A stretch of 46,729 nucleotides of DNA, from contig CACYQI010000027.1 in assembly GCA_902776455.1 (NCBI GenBank), positions 1 through 46,729 of the forward strand, in the 5' to 3' direction. Shown here one piece after another: positions 31,801-39,034 of the stretch (positions within the stretch are counted from its first letter, which is position 1; every line of letters starts with the position of its first letter). Source of the stretch: an uncultured Bacteroidales bacterium. Lineage in GTDB: Bacteria > Bacteroidota > Bacteroidia > Bacteroidales > Bacteroidaceae. A model generated the notes under the pieces. The model did no database searches and was not told where the DNA came from. It saw nothing but the letters and a program-made list of their open reading frames with translations. Position numbers and translations under genes: made by a program.

Positions 31801-32561
31801 CCGGCCTTACCTCCTACATCACCACCAACCTGCCGGAAGAGGAGCGACTGCCAAGCATCGTGCTCCCCGACATTCCCGAAGTGCCCTTGTACAACCTTAT
31901 TCTCGACGAAACCGTGCCTGCTCCAGTCGTTGCCGACACCTACGACCAGCTCATCCTGAAGCGTACCTTCGAAGCCGGTCTGAACAGCGTCTGCCTGCCA
32001 TTCGACATTGATGATGTGCCGACATTCTTCGGTCAAGGCACCAGAGCCTATGCGTTCATTGGCTTCGAGAACAATGAGCTTCAGCTTGCAGAGGTCAATA
32101 CGCTTGCCGCAGGACAACCATACATCGTCAACCTTCCCGCTGCCATTACGGAGACCATGGTCATGCCCGGCGTCACCGTCGAAGAAGAGAAAACCGAGGC
32201 AGGCTTCGTTTCGTGGAACAACACATACTTCCGCGGCACTTACGCACCCGTTGCTGCTAATGAAAGAACTAGGGAAAACTACTTCGCCCTGACAGCAGAC
32301 GGCAAGCTTGCCGGCATATCTGCCGAGGACAACATCCTGGGCTTCCGCGCCTGGTTCGAGCTTCCCGAAGAAGCACTCGAAAGCATGCAGGAAGACCCCG
32401 AAAGCATTACAGTCCGCTTCATCGAAGATGCCACAGCCCTCAAGAACCTTAAGGAACTCAACGGCGCTAATGGCCTCATCTTCAACCTTGCAGGCCAGCG
32501 AACCCTGAAGGCACAGAAGGGCATCAACATCATCGGCACGAAGAAGATACTGATAAAGTAA
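28863..32561 (+). CDS. secreted C10-family cysteine peptidase (streptopain-like), multidomain
   Basis: A 1232-aa exported protease. The start at 28863 gives the signal peptide MKRLLLSLLPLCLAMTAMA; the frame extends upstream to 28755, but that would place the ATG before the promoter. A Spi/C10-type propeptide (about residues 20-120, with YYYVFNAGNDGGYVIVSGDD) is followed by the papain-like domain, with Cys183 in PATGCTATAMAQ, His333 in GGGHAFVLDGFD and HLNWGWGGGSNGWF. Several beta-rich modules follow, then a module with SVCLPFDIDD shared with the subtilase, and the tail FNLAGQRTLK...GINIIGTKKILIK. Related enzymes (streptopain, interpain, periodontain) degrade host proteins, but targets here are not known. 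It is flanked by repeat regions on both sides. Confidence 0.93.
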   Translation: MKRLLLSLLPLCLAMTAMAEPIGKQAALFTAQSYMLAKGKTISNADSPVRSARKANAQAAGDAEAYYYVFNAGNDGGYVIVSGDDRTEPILGYVEHGTFDPDNIPENMRSWLQLYADQIKYIVDNNIDPNSPLLRKRNKVRGTKHSVPELLTTRWNQGSPYNITCPKYYKKEDGTQHYPATGCTATAMAQVMYFYKFPEKTKAVIPAHTVEYTLDSGEKKTSTAKAVPRNTRIDWENMRDTYSWQDLAHANKQDTAVANLMLYCGQSVHMGWGPSSGANFSAEAYIKYFGYDNSCYVGERYDYSIDDWFDMLYNEIEQGYPVLFSGFSSGGGHAFVLDGFDGENLFHLNWGWGGGSNGWFLVGILNPGDNSGIGASSSSDGYSMSQRALFNLRLPDNNNADTYLFIKDVSATGSNIKATFENRTGATGSFNIAIVTQDDNGELSVVGNQQMITGMAAGSTQTRTFNLKGKLTEGTYRLSPASKATRNTVWRPKFNLYNHYIEAVVDAEGGITLNPVDISNGNSISIDTIVFPGTRIVGKEQEVKVTYRNNSNEYFREVRFFASVTQKKIYTESRSIVAVRKGETVEVSYFFTPDTTGVYNLWFCTGSDGSGVVGTGTMEIVDDAHGAKSNLSVNSYTITNASNGVAYGKRLVGKATIKNNARVAFNGNVRLQVWRQPNGQGSAWSGSSKTYYLEIAPSRVATIDFDFNGLNEGDKYYLAASYVNQDGSLGNGGVWDLGGWDMRGGVLTWRNNGLIIGAAYRTTVTAATTICGLYADCNKINRLMPNKNPNTIYAFAPGMEVPVNIDSLNVVSGNHAPHINMVNDRPYYVPRSFETDSASFTYTFPETEKGTGWHTFTMPFEVDSIFVDSIPVMLDDSLKHFWIYEFTAQKNNGGLGFAPATILRGNTPYIIAADSTMAGRSIVFRSLDVPFYQTGSDKMVVTSHNYQFHGTTLAPSVKDCYILNEDGTAFEYISINHTITGLTSYITTNLPEEERLPSIVLPDIPEVPLYNLILDETVPAPVVADTYDQLILKRTFEAGLNSVCLPFDIDDVPTFFGQGTRAYAFIGFENNELQLAEVNTLAAGQPYIVNLPAAITETMVMPGVTVEEEKTEAGFVSWNNTYFRGTYAPVAANERTRENYFALTADGKLAGISAEDNILGFRAWFELPEEALESMQEDPESITVRFIEDATALKNLKELNGANGLIFNLAGQRTLKAQKGINIIGTKKILIK

Positions 32562-32751
32562 GGTAGGGTTAAAAGCGGCACAGACCTCAAAGGAATGTGC
32601 CACAATCAAGGCAAACGGATTTCACGAATTCGACGGATTGACATAACTGCTCTACAGCAAAGTAAGCACTATGTTCACGCTGAATTGGTGAAATCCGTTT
32701 TCCTGTATTGGATTAAACCTTACCACCTTCGACTGGTCTAATAATTGAATT

Positions 32752-32974
32752 CTCGGAAGTAAAACAGGAAGTAAACATGGACGTAAACTCGCTACGCTTG
32801 TGGGAGTTAAGTGTTGCACACAGGACGAAAGCTTTAAGGCTCAGTTGTATCGTCCTGCCAACTCGTTGGCTTCTTCCGCGCCCTTAGCAGCGTGCCTTGG
32901 TGATAGAGCATCCAAGAACATCCTGCGCAAAGCGCTTAACTCCCTATTTAACTTCACTCTATAACTTCCGAAAC
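32752..32974 (+). repeat. GGAAGTAAA-type dispersed element (copy 2)
   Basis: The left part has GGAAGTAAAACAGGAAGTAA, ACATGGACGTAAACTCGCTA and CGCTTGTGGGAG. The right part has TCGTCCTGCCAACTCGTTGG, CTTCCTGCGC-like sequence, GCGCTTAACTCCCTATTTAA and CTTCACTCTATAACTTCCG. It occupies most of the gap between the C10 peptidase and the aldo/keto reductase. No terminator with a T-run is seen after 32561. Confidence 0.85.
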
Positions 32975-33002
32975 ATGAATCTAATAAAAAACCATTCAAG
33001 TT

Positions 33003-34373
33003 ATGAAGAACAATAAGGACAATCACGAGATGAATCGCCGCCAGTTCCTCAGTAGATTGGGACTGGGTTCAGCCACAGCTTTCTCGCTGTTGACCATCAA
33101 CGCCTCCACGCTCCGATTCAAGCGAGAGGACGGCGAAACCATTCAAGCAGCAGCAGAGAATGGAGCAATGACCTACCGAGTGCAGAACGGAACGGGCGAG
33201 AAGATTTCGCTGCTCGGCTTCGGCATGATGCGTCTTCCCCGCGAACAAGAGAAGGTAAACGAGTTGGTGGATTACGCGTTGGCACACGGCATCAACTACT
33301 TCGACACGGCTCCCATCTACAGCGGAGGCACTAACGAGACGACTACAGGCTTGGCTCTGAGCCGTCATCCCCGCGACAAGTATTATGTCGCCACGAAGAT
33401 GTCGAACCAGAACGAAGGGCTGTGGTCGTTTGAGAAGTCAAAGGAGATGTACGAGAACTCGTTCCGTGCGCTGAAGGTTGACTACATCGACTACTACCTG
33501 CTCCACAGCGTGGGCGGCGGCGGCATAGACAATCTCAAGGCACGCTTCCTTGATAACGGCCTGCTGGACTTCCTTCTGGAGGAGCGCAAAGCACGCCGCA
33601 TCCGTCACCTCGGCTTTAGCTATCACGGCGACGTGAAGGTGTTCGACTGGCTGCTCGACCACCATGTTCAGTATCATTGGGACTTTGTGCAGATACAGAT
33701 GAACTACCTCGACTGGAAACATGCCGGCGGTCGCGGTCGTCGTCGTGGTGATGCCAACGCCGAATACCTCTACGGGAGGCTCGAGAAGCTTGGCATCCAA
33801 TGCGTTATCATGGAGCCGCTTCGAGGCGGAGGTCTTGCAAAAGTGTCGGACGACATACTGCAGCAGATGACCCGTGCCCGTAAGGACGACACGCCTGCCC
33901 GCTGGGGATTCCGCTGGGTTGGCTCGCATCCCGGAGTGCTTACCGCTTTGAGCGGTATGAACCAGATGGAGCATCTCAAGGAAAACATCGAGACATTCTC
34001 GCCCCTCAGTCCTTGCACGACGGTCGAAAACGAGTTGCTTGCTCGCATCGCCGACAAGATGTCGGGCCTGCCCACCATCGGCTGCACCACCTGTGCCTAC
34101 TGCATGCCCTGCAAGTACGGCGTTGACATTCCGGGCAACTTCGCCTTCTACAACAAGGCCGTCACCGAAGGACGTCTGCCGCTTCCCGACAGCTCGGCAC
34201 CCGACTTCGAAGAGAAGCGGAAGGCTTATCTCGAAGCCTATCGGGCCGCCATCCCTGCTGATGCGAGGGCCACGAAGTGCCAGGACTGCGGCGAATGCCT
34301 CAAGAAATGTCCGCAGCAACTGCCCATTCCCACACACATGAGCAACCTCGTGGAAATGACAAGGAAGAAATGA
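33003..34373 (+). CDS. Tat-exported aldo/keto reductase with C-terminal Fe-S motifs
   Basis: A 456-aa protein of the COG1453 type. The N-terminus has a twin-arginine-like signal (NRRQFLSRLGLGSATAFSLL), suggesting export of the folded, cofactor-loaded enzyme. The AKR barrel (about 55-345) shows FDTAPIYSGG (Asp and Tyr), VATKMS (Lys) and LLHSV (His), the usual catalytic tetrad. The C-terminal part has C-x2-C-x2-C-x2-C at Cys361-370 and CxxCxxCxxxCP at Cys426-436, consistent with [4Fe-4S] binding. An in-frame ATG at residue 10 (33030) is an alternative start. The small FMN-binding protein starts 4 bp after the stop, so the two are surely co-transcribed. The natural substrate is not known; an extracytoplasmic electron-transfer or reduction role is inferred. 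Confidence 0.88.
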   Translation: MKNNKDNHEMNRRQFLSRLGLGSATAFSLLTINASTLRFKREDGETIQAAAENGAMTYRVQNGTGEKISLLGFGMMRLPREQEKVNELVDYALAHGINYFDTAPIYSGGTNETTTGLALSRHPRDKYYVATKMSNQNEGLWSFEKSKEMYENSFRALKVDYIDYYLLHSVGGGGIDNLKARFLDNGLLDFLLEERKARRIRHLGFSYHGDVKVFDWLLDHHVQYHWDFVQIQMNYLDWKHAGGRGRRRGDANAEYLYGRLEKLGIQCVIMEPLRGGGLAKVSDDILQQMTRARKDDTPARWGFRWVGSHPGVLTALSGMNQMEHLKENIETFSPLSPCTTVENELLARIADKMSGLPTIGCTTCAYCMPCKYGVDIPGNFAFYNKAVTEGRLPLPDSSAPDFEEKRKAYLEAYRAAIPADARATKCQDCGECLKKCPQQLPIPTHMSNLVEMTRKK

Positions 34374-34377
34374 AAGA

Positions 34378-34806
34378 ATGAGAAACAAAAGAAGTAAAAG
34401 AATGAAAAACAGGATACTGAAACCCATAGCACTCCTCGGAGCATTTCTCTTCCTGACAAGTCAGACGACAAACACGCCCATCCTGACCAAGCAGAAAGAC
34501 ATCACCATCATCAACACCACGGACCTCGCCTCCGACATCGAGGGCTATGCAGGCTGCACACCCGTCAAAGTCTATATACAAGGCGGGAAGGTGCTGCGCG
34601 TAGAGGCTTTGGAGAACGAAGAGACACCCAAATACTTCGACATGGTGGAAAAGGGGCTGATGAAGAAATGGAACGGCAAACCCGTTGCAGCAGCCGAGAA
34701 ACTGAAGGTGGATGCCGTGACAGGAGCCACCGTTTCGTCCGAAGCCGTCATCGAAAACGTACGTCGCGGCATCAGCTACTACATCTACTCGAACAAGAAG
34801 AAGTGA
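34378..34806 (+). CDS. small FMN-binding-domain protein (RnfG/NqrC-like)
   Basis: This 142-aa protein has a basic start, a hydrophobic segment (about 14-30, possibly a signal peptide or anchor) and one FMN-binding domain. DAVTGATVSSEAV (about residues 113-125) is the flavinylation motif D-x-x-(S/T)GATx(S/T), where ApbE would attach FMN to the Thr of GATV. GYAGCTPVKVYIQGGKVLRV and ETPKYFDMV fit the fold. A second in-frame ATG at 34402 (MKNRILKPIALLG) is the more usual signal-peptide start. It follows the Fe-S aldo/keto reductase by 4 bp and is likely its electron partner; this is inference. Paired short repeats and a 22-bp perfect inverted repeat (34883-34904) lie after the stop. Confidence 0.85.
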   Translation: MRNKRSKRMKNRILKPIALLGAFLFLTSQTTNTPILTKQKDITIINTTDLASDIEGYAGCTPVKVYIQGGKVLRVEALENEETPKYFDMVEKGLMKKWNGKPVAAAEKLKVDAVTGATVSSEAVIENVRRGISYYIYSNKKK

Positions 34807-34882
34807 AGCACCCCGCTTCACGCCACGTGGAGCATCGCCAGTCCCACCACGGAGAAACTCCAGTACTACCACGGGAAAACTC

Positions 34883-34904
34883 CAGTACTACCACGGTAGT
34901 ACTG
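34883..34904 (+). terminator. 22-bp inverted repeat after the FMN protein, possible terminator
   Basis: CAGTACTACC and GGTAGTACTG are separated by AC. It is preceded by two direct copies of AAAACTCCAGTACTACCACG-like sequence at about 34853-34900. No T-run is present. Confidence 0.5.
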
Positions 34905-34936
34905 AGAATGCCGCAGGCGATGGTTCTCGGGGACAC

Positions 34937-34974
34937 AAGGAGGGCATGCCGGAACCGACCGGCATGCCCTCCTT
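34937..34974 (-). terminator. 16-bp perfect hairpin downstream of tRNA-Gly
   Basis: AAGGAGGGCATGCCGG and its exact complement are separated by 6 nt, and the hairpin begins 6 nt beyond the tRNA 3' end on the minus strand. The stem is strong but the following minus-strand sequence (GTGTCC) has no T-tract. Confidence 0.65.
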
Positions 34975-34980
34975 CGCATG

Positions 34981-35053
34981 AGCGATAGACGGGGCTCGAA
35001 CCCGCGACCTTTGGCTTGGGAAGCCAAAGCTCTACCAACTGAGCTACTATCGC
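34981..35053 (-). tRNA. tRNA-Gly (anticodon CCC)
   Basis: A full cloverleaf can be drawn: acceptor GCGATAG/CTATCGC, D arm GCTC...GAGC, anticodon stem TTGGC/GCCAA with loop TTCCCAA (anticodon at 35018-35020, plus-strand ggg), T arm GCGGG/CCCGT with TTCGAGC. It is 73 nt and CCA is not encoded. Confidence 0.97.
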
Positions 35054-35069
35054 ATTCGCTAAATCGCTG

Positions 35070-35077
35070 CAAAGTTA
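35070..35077 (-). promoter_or_regulatory. -7 promoter element of the tRNA-Gly gene
   Basis: The minus strand reads TAACTTTG, 16 bp before the tRNA 5' end. Plus-strand TTCATAA heptamers follow at 35091-35120. Confidence 0.7.
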
Positions 35078-35172
35078 CGAAAAATACTTCACAGTTCATA
35101 ATTCATAGTTCATAATTTCTCTTTTATTTGCACATTTCCGCACAAAACTATGTTGCGTATGAGAAAAATGAT

Positions 35173-35180
35173 TATCTTTG
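35173..35180 (+). promoter_or_regulatory. -7 promoter element of the rubrerythrin gene
   Basis: TATCTTTG matches TAnnTTTG. A start near 35187 leaves a leader of about 58 nt. The -33 match is weak (TTGC). Confidence 0.65.
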
Positions 35181-35244
35181 TACCTAAAAGCAATGATAAA
35201 GTGCTTATACATTATTATATTATTAATTAAAAGAGATTAGATCT

Positions 35245-35790
35245 ATGAAGAAGAAGTTCATTTGCACCGTTTGTGGATACATCTACGAAGGTGAAGAGGC
35301 ACCCGCAAAGTGCCCGCAATGCGGCGTACCCGCCAGCAAGTTCCAGGAAGTGAAAGAAGGCGGACAAACCTACGTCACAGAGCACGTCATCGGCGTCGCC
35401 AAGGATTGCCCCAAAGAGATATGGGACGGACTGCAGGCCCACTTTGCCGGCGAATGCACAGAGGTAGGCATGTATCTGGCCATGTCGCGCCAGGCTGACC
35501 GCGAAGGCTATCCCGAAATAGCCGAAGCCTTCAAGCGCTATGCCTTCGAGGAAGCAGACCACGCAAGCCGCTTTGCAGAACTCATCGGCGAAGTAGTGTG
35601 GGACACAAAGACCAACCTCGAGAAGCGTGCCGAAGCAGAATGCGGTGCTTGCGCCGGCAAGATGGAGATAGCAAAGGCTGCCAAAGCAGCTGGGCTGGAC
35701 GCCATCCACGACACCGTTCACGAAATGGCTAAGGACGAGGCACGCCACGGAAAAGGCTTCGAAGGACTCCTGAAGAGGTACTTCAAATAA
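35245..35790 (+). CDS. rubrerythrin with N-terminal rubredoxin domain (reverse rubrerythrin type)
   Basis: A 181-aa cytoplasmic di-iron peroxidase that removes hydrogen peroxide in anaerobes. The rubredoxin iron site comes first (Cys7, Cys10, Cys23, Cys26 in [11 protein letters not shown] and KCPQCG), followed by a four-helix ferritin-like domain with EEADH (about residues 107-111) and DEARH (about 166-170) di-iron ligands. In classic rubrerythrin the rubredoxin domain is at the C-terminus, so this is the reversed order known from clostridia and Bacteroidetes. It has its own promoter and a good terminator, so it is probably monocistronic. Such genes are usually induced by oxygen or peroxide, but no operator could be recognised here. 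Confidence 0.93.
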   Translation: MKKKFICTVCGYIYEGEEAPAKCPQCGVPASKFQEVKEGGQTYVTEHVIGVAKDCPKEIWDGLQAHFAGECTEVGMYLAMSRQADREGYPEIAEAFKRYAFEEADHASRFAELIGEVVWDTKTNLEKRAEAECGACAGKMEIAKAAKAAGLDAIHDTVHEMAKDEARHGKGFEGLLKRYFK

Positions 35791-35864
35791 CCCCGCAGCG
35801 ACAGGTGGCGGCACGGTACGACGCATCATGCACGAAAGCCGCAACCTTACCTCGCCAAAAACGG

Positions 35865-35914
35865 AAGCAGGAAGCATTATTCAAGCACAAAATGCTCCCT
35901 GCTTACGTTTTTTT
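35865..35914 (+). terminator. rho-independent terminator of the rubrerythrin gene
   Basis: AAGCAGGAAGCAT pairs with ATGCTCCCTGCTT (one mismatch) around a 14-nt loop, followed by ACG and seven Ts (35908-35914). Confidence 0.85.
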
Positions 35915-35965
35915 AGCCCTTTTCGCACAACAATTCATCTTTTAATAAAAAATTCCTTCGCGATA

Positions 35966-35997
35966 TTTGCTTTAACATAATAAATTGTGTACCTTTG
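35966..35997 (+). promoter_or_regulatory. Bacteroidetes-type promoter of the HU gene
   Basis: TTTG at 35966-35969 and TACCTTTG at 35990-35997 are 20 bp apart. The leader is about 45 nt. Confidence 0.82.
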
Positions 35998-36048
35998 CAG
36001 AACTTTTCAAGCACATTAGTATAACTAACACATATAAAATAAGCAAAC

Positions 36049-36327
36049 ATGACAAAGATTGAATTGGTAAAAGCTGTTGCCGAGAAGACCGGCATCGACC
36101 AGCCCACAGCAATGGCTGCAGTAGAAGGTGTGATTGACACTCTCAAGGAATCACTCATCAACAAAGAGAGCGTCTTTATTCGCGGATGGGGCACTTGGAC
36201 TCTCAAGCACCGTGCACAGAAAACGGCTCGCAACATCTCCAAGAACACAACCCTGGTTATCCCCGCACACGACATCCCCTACTTCAAGCCCTGCAAGGAC
36301 TTCATGGAGGCCGTAGCAAAGGCATAA
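36049..36327 (+). CDS. HU/IHF family DNA-binding protein
   Basis: A 92-aa nucleoid protein that bends DNA as a dimer. MTKIELVKAVAEKTGIDQPT forms the N-terminal helices, VFIRGWGTWTLKHRAQKTAR is the first beta-strand region with the GxGxF-like turn (here GWGTW), and the beta-arm NISKNTTLVIPAHDIPYFKP has the conserved Pro at its tip. FKPCKDFMEAV ends the fold. It is a single gene with its own promoter and a clear terminator. Whether it works as HU or as one half of an IHF-like pair cannot be told from the sequence. Confidence 0.94.
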   Translation: MTKIELVKAVAEKTGIDQPTAMAAVEGVIDTLKESLINKESVFIRGWGTWTLKHRAQKTARNISKNTTLVIPAHDIPYFKPCKDFMEAVAKA

Positions 36328-36360
36328 GAAAATCGCTTACCCCCCTTAGGGGGAGCATTC

Positions 36361-36387
36361 AGCCTTCCTTTCCGGAAGGCTTTTTTT
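36361..36387 (+). terminator. rho-independent terminator of the HU gene
   Basis: AGCCTTCC and GGAAGGCT form an 8-bp stem around TTTCC, followed by seven or more Ts. Confidence 0.92.
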
Positions 36388-36419
36388 GTATTAAAACAAC
36401 TAAAAGCAAACGTTAAACG

Positions 36420-38747
36420 ATGAAAGCAAAACTTATCACAGGCGCCTTGTTTGCCCTTTCCTTCTTACTCCCCCTGAAGGGAATCGGAGGCTCCGTCATT
36501 GATTACGTCAACCCCATCATCGGCACAAACGGCATGGGCCACACTTTCCCCGGAGCATGTGTCCCCTTCGGCATCGTGCAACTCTCGCCAGAGACCGACA
36601 CCATCCCACACAACGTGGACGGCCGATACCAAGGCAAAGTCTATGAATACTGTGCCGGCTATCAGCATCGCGACAAGACAATTGTGGGCTTCAGCCACAC
36701 GCACCTCAGCGGCACAGGTCACTCCGACCTCGGCGACATCCTTGTCATGCCAACGACGGGGAAAATACGAACAAACCCCGGCACCGCAGATGCACCCGAT
36801 AATGGTTATCGCAGTCGCTTCTCCCACGACACGGAGCATTGCTCGCCGGGCTACTACGAAGTCAAGCTCGAAGACTACGGCATCCTTGCACAACTCACTG
36901 CTACCCAGCGCGTAGGCGTGCATCGCTACACCTTTCCTTCAAGCGAAGCTCAGTTCATCCTCGACCTTGGACACGGCATATACAACTACGAAGGGAAGAC
37001 GCTTTGGAGCTATCTGCGCGTAGAAAACGATACGCTTCTGACTGGCTACCGCATCACCAACGGCTGGGCAAGACAGAACTACACCTACTTCGCCATTTCG
37101 CTCTCCGAACCGATTCAGGCATACGGCTACAACGACCACCAGCGAATGAAGTACAACGGCTTTTGGCGCAAGAACGACATCCACCACAACTTCCCCGACA
37201 TGGCAGGCCGCGAGATTGCCGCCTACTTTAAGCTGCAACTCCCTGCAAGCCGTCAACTTACCGTCAAAGTCGCGCTTTCGGCCGTCAGCCAGAGCGGTGC
37301 CCTTGCCAACCTCCAAGCAGAAGCGGCCGGACTCTCCTTTGAGCAGGTCAGGGCAAAAGCTACTGAGCAATGGGCTAAGGAACTGACCGGACTCGAGATA
37401 GAAGGCACGGACGACCAGAAGGCACTCTTCTACACCTCGCTCTATCACACAATGATCAACCCCTCCGTCTATATGGATGTCGATGGCAAGTACCGTGGAG
37501 GCGACATGGAGATACATCAGGCCGACGGCTTCACCAACTACACTATCTTCTCTCTCTGGGACACTTATCGCGCCGAACATCCCTTGCTCAACCTCATCAA
37601 GCCTAAACAAGGACGGGACATGGCAGAGAGCATGATTCGCATCCAGCAGCAGAGCGCCCTCCACATACTGCCCATTTGGTATCTGATGGCCAACGAAGGA
37701 TGGTGCATGAGTGGCTATCATGCCGTCTCCGTCCTCTCGGATGTTGCCCGAAAGCTTGGCATCAAGGACAAGAAAGCCATGCTCGAAGCCATGAAATCCA
37801 CTGCCACCTCAAAGTGGATGGAGGGCATGACAGACTACATGCAGTACGGCTATGTTCCCTACGACCGCTGTGGCACGAGTGCAAGCAACACGTTGGAGTA
37901 TGCCTACGACGACTGGACCATCTATCAGGCCGCTCTCGATGCAGGCGACAAGGAAATGGCAGAGGCCTTCAAGACGCGTGCCTTGAACTATCGCAATGTG
38001 TTCAACCCCGCCCTTGGCCTTGCATGCCCCAAGTACAAGGACGGCAGTTGGAAGAAGGACTTCTCGCCCCTGCAAACCTACGGCGAAGGCTTCATCGAAG
38101 GCAACAGCGCCAACTATTCCTTCCATGTCCCGCACGACGTGAAGGGCATGATAGCCTGCTTCGGCGGAGACAAGAAGTTCATCGAAAGGCTTGACAACCT
38201 CTTCGCCGAGCCTCTCGACAAGAAGTACTACGAGGACAACGAGGACATCGAAGAGGAGTGCCTGCTCGGCGGATACGTTCACGGCAATGAGCCAAGCCAC
38301 CACATCCCTTATCTCTACGCTTGGACATCGCAGCCCTGGAAGAGCCAGTATTGGTTGCGCGAGATAATGAACCGCATGTATGTCAACAACATCGACGGCC
38401 TCCACGGCAACGACGACTGCGGACAGATGTCGGCTTGGTACATCTTCACGGCAATGGGCTTCTACCCTGTCTGCCCGGGCAGCGACCAGTACGTCCTCGG
38501 TGCGCCTTACGTCCCGAGCTGCAAGCTGACCTTGCCCGACGGGAAACTCTTCCACATCAAGGCACCGGGCGTCAGCGACAAGAACCGCTACGTCAAGGCT
38601 GTCAAGCTCAACGGCAAGCCCTACGACAAGCTCTACCTGACTCATGCAGACATCATGGCAGGCGGCACCCTCGAGTTCGTTATGAGCAGTACGCCCAACA
38701 AGAAGCGTTGCATCACCTCGGGCAAGCCTTACTCCTTGAGCGATTAA
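36420..38747 (+). CDS. GH92 alpha-1,2-mannosidase, secreted
   Basis: This 775-aa enzyme is a calcium-dependent exo-alpha-mannosidase of family 92, abundant in Bacteroidetes that feed on N-glycans and yeast mannan. A signal peptide (MKAKLITGALFALSFLLPLK) is followed by the family start VIDYVNPIIGTNGMGHTFPG, then FSHTHLSGTGHSDLGD, FYTSLYHTMINPSVYMDVDG, FSLWDTYRAEHPL, YGEGFIEGNSANYSFHVPHD, GNEPSHHIPYLYAW and the C-terminal GNDDCGQMSAWYIFTAMGFY, all typical. The last 30 residues (NKKRCITSGKPYSL) match the usual end. No SusCD pair or regulator lies nearby, so it is not part of a visible polysaccharide-utilisation locus. It is framed by strong terminators on both sides; the promoter was not identified. 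Confidence 0.95.
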   Translation: MKAKLITGALFALSFLLPLKGIGGSVIDYVNPIIGTNGMGHTFPGACVPFGIVQLSPETDTIPHNVDGRYQGKVYEYCAGYQHRDKTIVGFSHTHLSGTGHSDLGDILVMPTTGKIRTNPGTADAPDNGYRSRFSHDTEHCSPGYYEVKLEDYGILAQLTATQRVGVHRYTFPSSEAQFILDLGHGIYNYEGKTLWSYLRVENDTLLTGYRITNGWARQNYTYFAISLSEPIQAYGYNDHQRMKYNGFWRKNDIHHNFPDMAGREIAAYFKLQLPASRQLTVKVALSAVSQSGALANLQAEAAGLSFEQVRAKATEQWAKELTGLEIEGTDDQKALFYTSLYHTMINPSVYMDVDGKYRGGDMEIHQADGFTNYTIFSLWDTYRAEHPLLNLIKPKQGRDMAESMIRIQQQSALHILPIWYLMANEGWCMSGYHAVSVLSDVARKLGIKDKKAMLEAMKSTATSKWMEGMTDYMQYGYVPYDRCGTSASNTLEYAYDDWTIYQAALDAGDKEMAEAFKTRALNYRNVFNPALGLACPKYKDGSWKKDFSPLQTYGEGFIEGNSANYSFHVPHDVKGMIACFGGDKKFIERLDNLFAEPLDKKYYEDNEDIEEECLLGGYVHGNEPSHHIPYLYAWTSQPWKSQYWLREIMNRMYVNNIDGLHGNDDCGQMSAWYIFTAMGFYPVCPGSDQYVLGAPYVPSCKLTLPDGKLFHIKAPGVSDKNRYVKAVKLNGKPYDKLYLTHADIMAGGTLEFVMSSTPNKKRCITSGKPYSLSD

Positions 38748-38773
38748 AGCTTGATTTTCAAGGAAAAAGAAAG

Positions 38774-38804
38774 TCCCATCCCGACTCTCGGGGTGGGATT
38801 TTTT
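38774..38804 (+). terminator. rho-independent terminator of the GH92 gene
   Basis: TCCCATCCCGA pairs with TCGGGGTGGGA over 11 bp around CTC, followed by six Ts. Confidence 0.92.
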
Positions 38805-38863
38805 GTTTCTCGCATAGGGGAAAAGACGAGGCGGGCGGGCGACCCAATCCTTACCGACAAGAA

Positions 38864-39003
38864 GCATCGGCTCACGCTCCACGTTGCATCGGCTCACGCT
38901 CCACGTTGCATCGGCTTACGCTCCACGGAGCATCGGCTCACGCTCCACGGAGCATCGGCTTACACTCCACGTTGCATCGGCTCACGCTCCACGGAGCATC
39001 GGA
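38864..39003 (-). repeat. 22-bp tandem array, about 6.3 units, reverse orientation
   Basis: Units such as GCATCGGCTCACGCTCCACG then TT or GA are the reverse complement of the units at 28408-28693. The array lies between the GH92 terminator and the 3' end of tilS. Confidence 0.93.
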
Positions 39004-39034
39004 TTCTGGCATTATAGCCATACGCAAAAAGGGG

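Noticed and set aside
36420-38747. Polysaccharide-utilisation locus around the GH92 gene
   Set aside because: No SusC/SusD pair, sensor or further glycosidase is adjacent, and strong terminators bound the gene.
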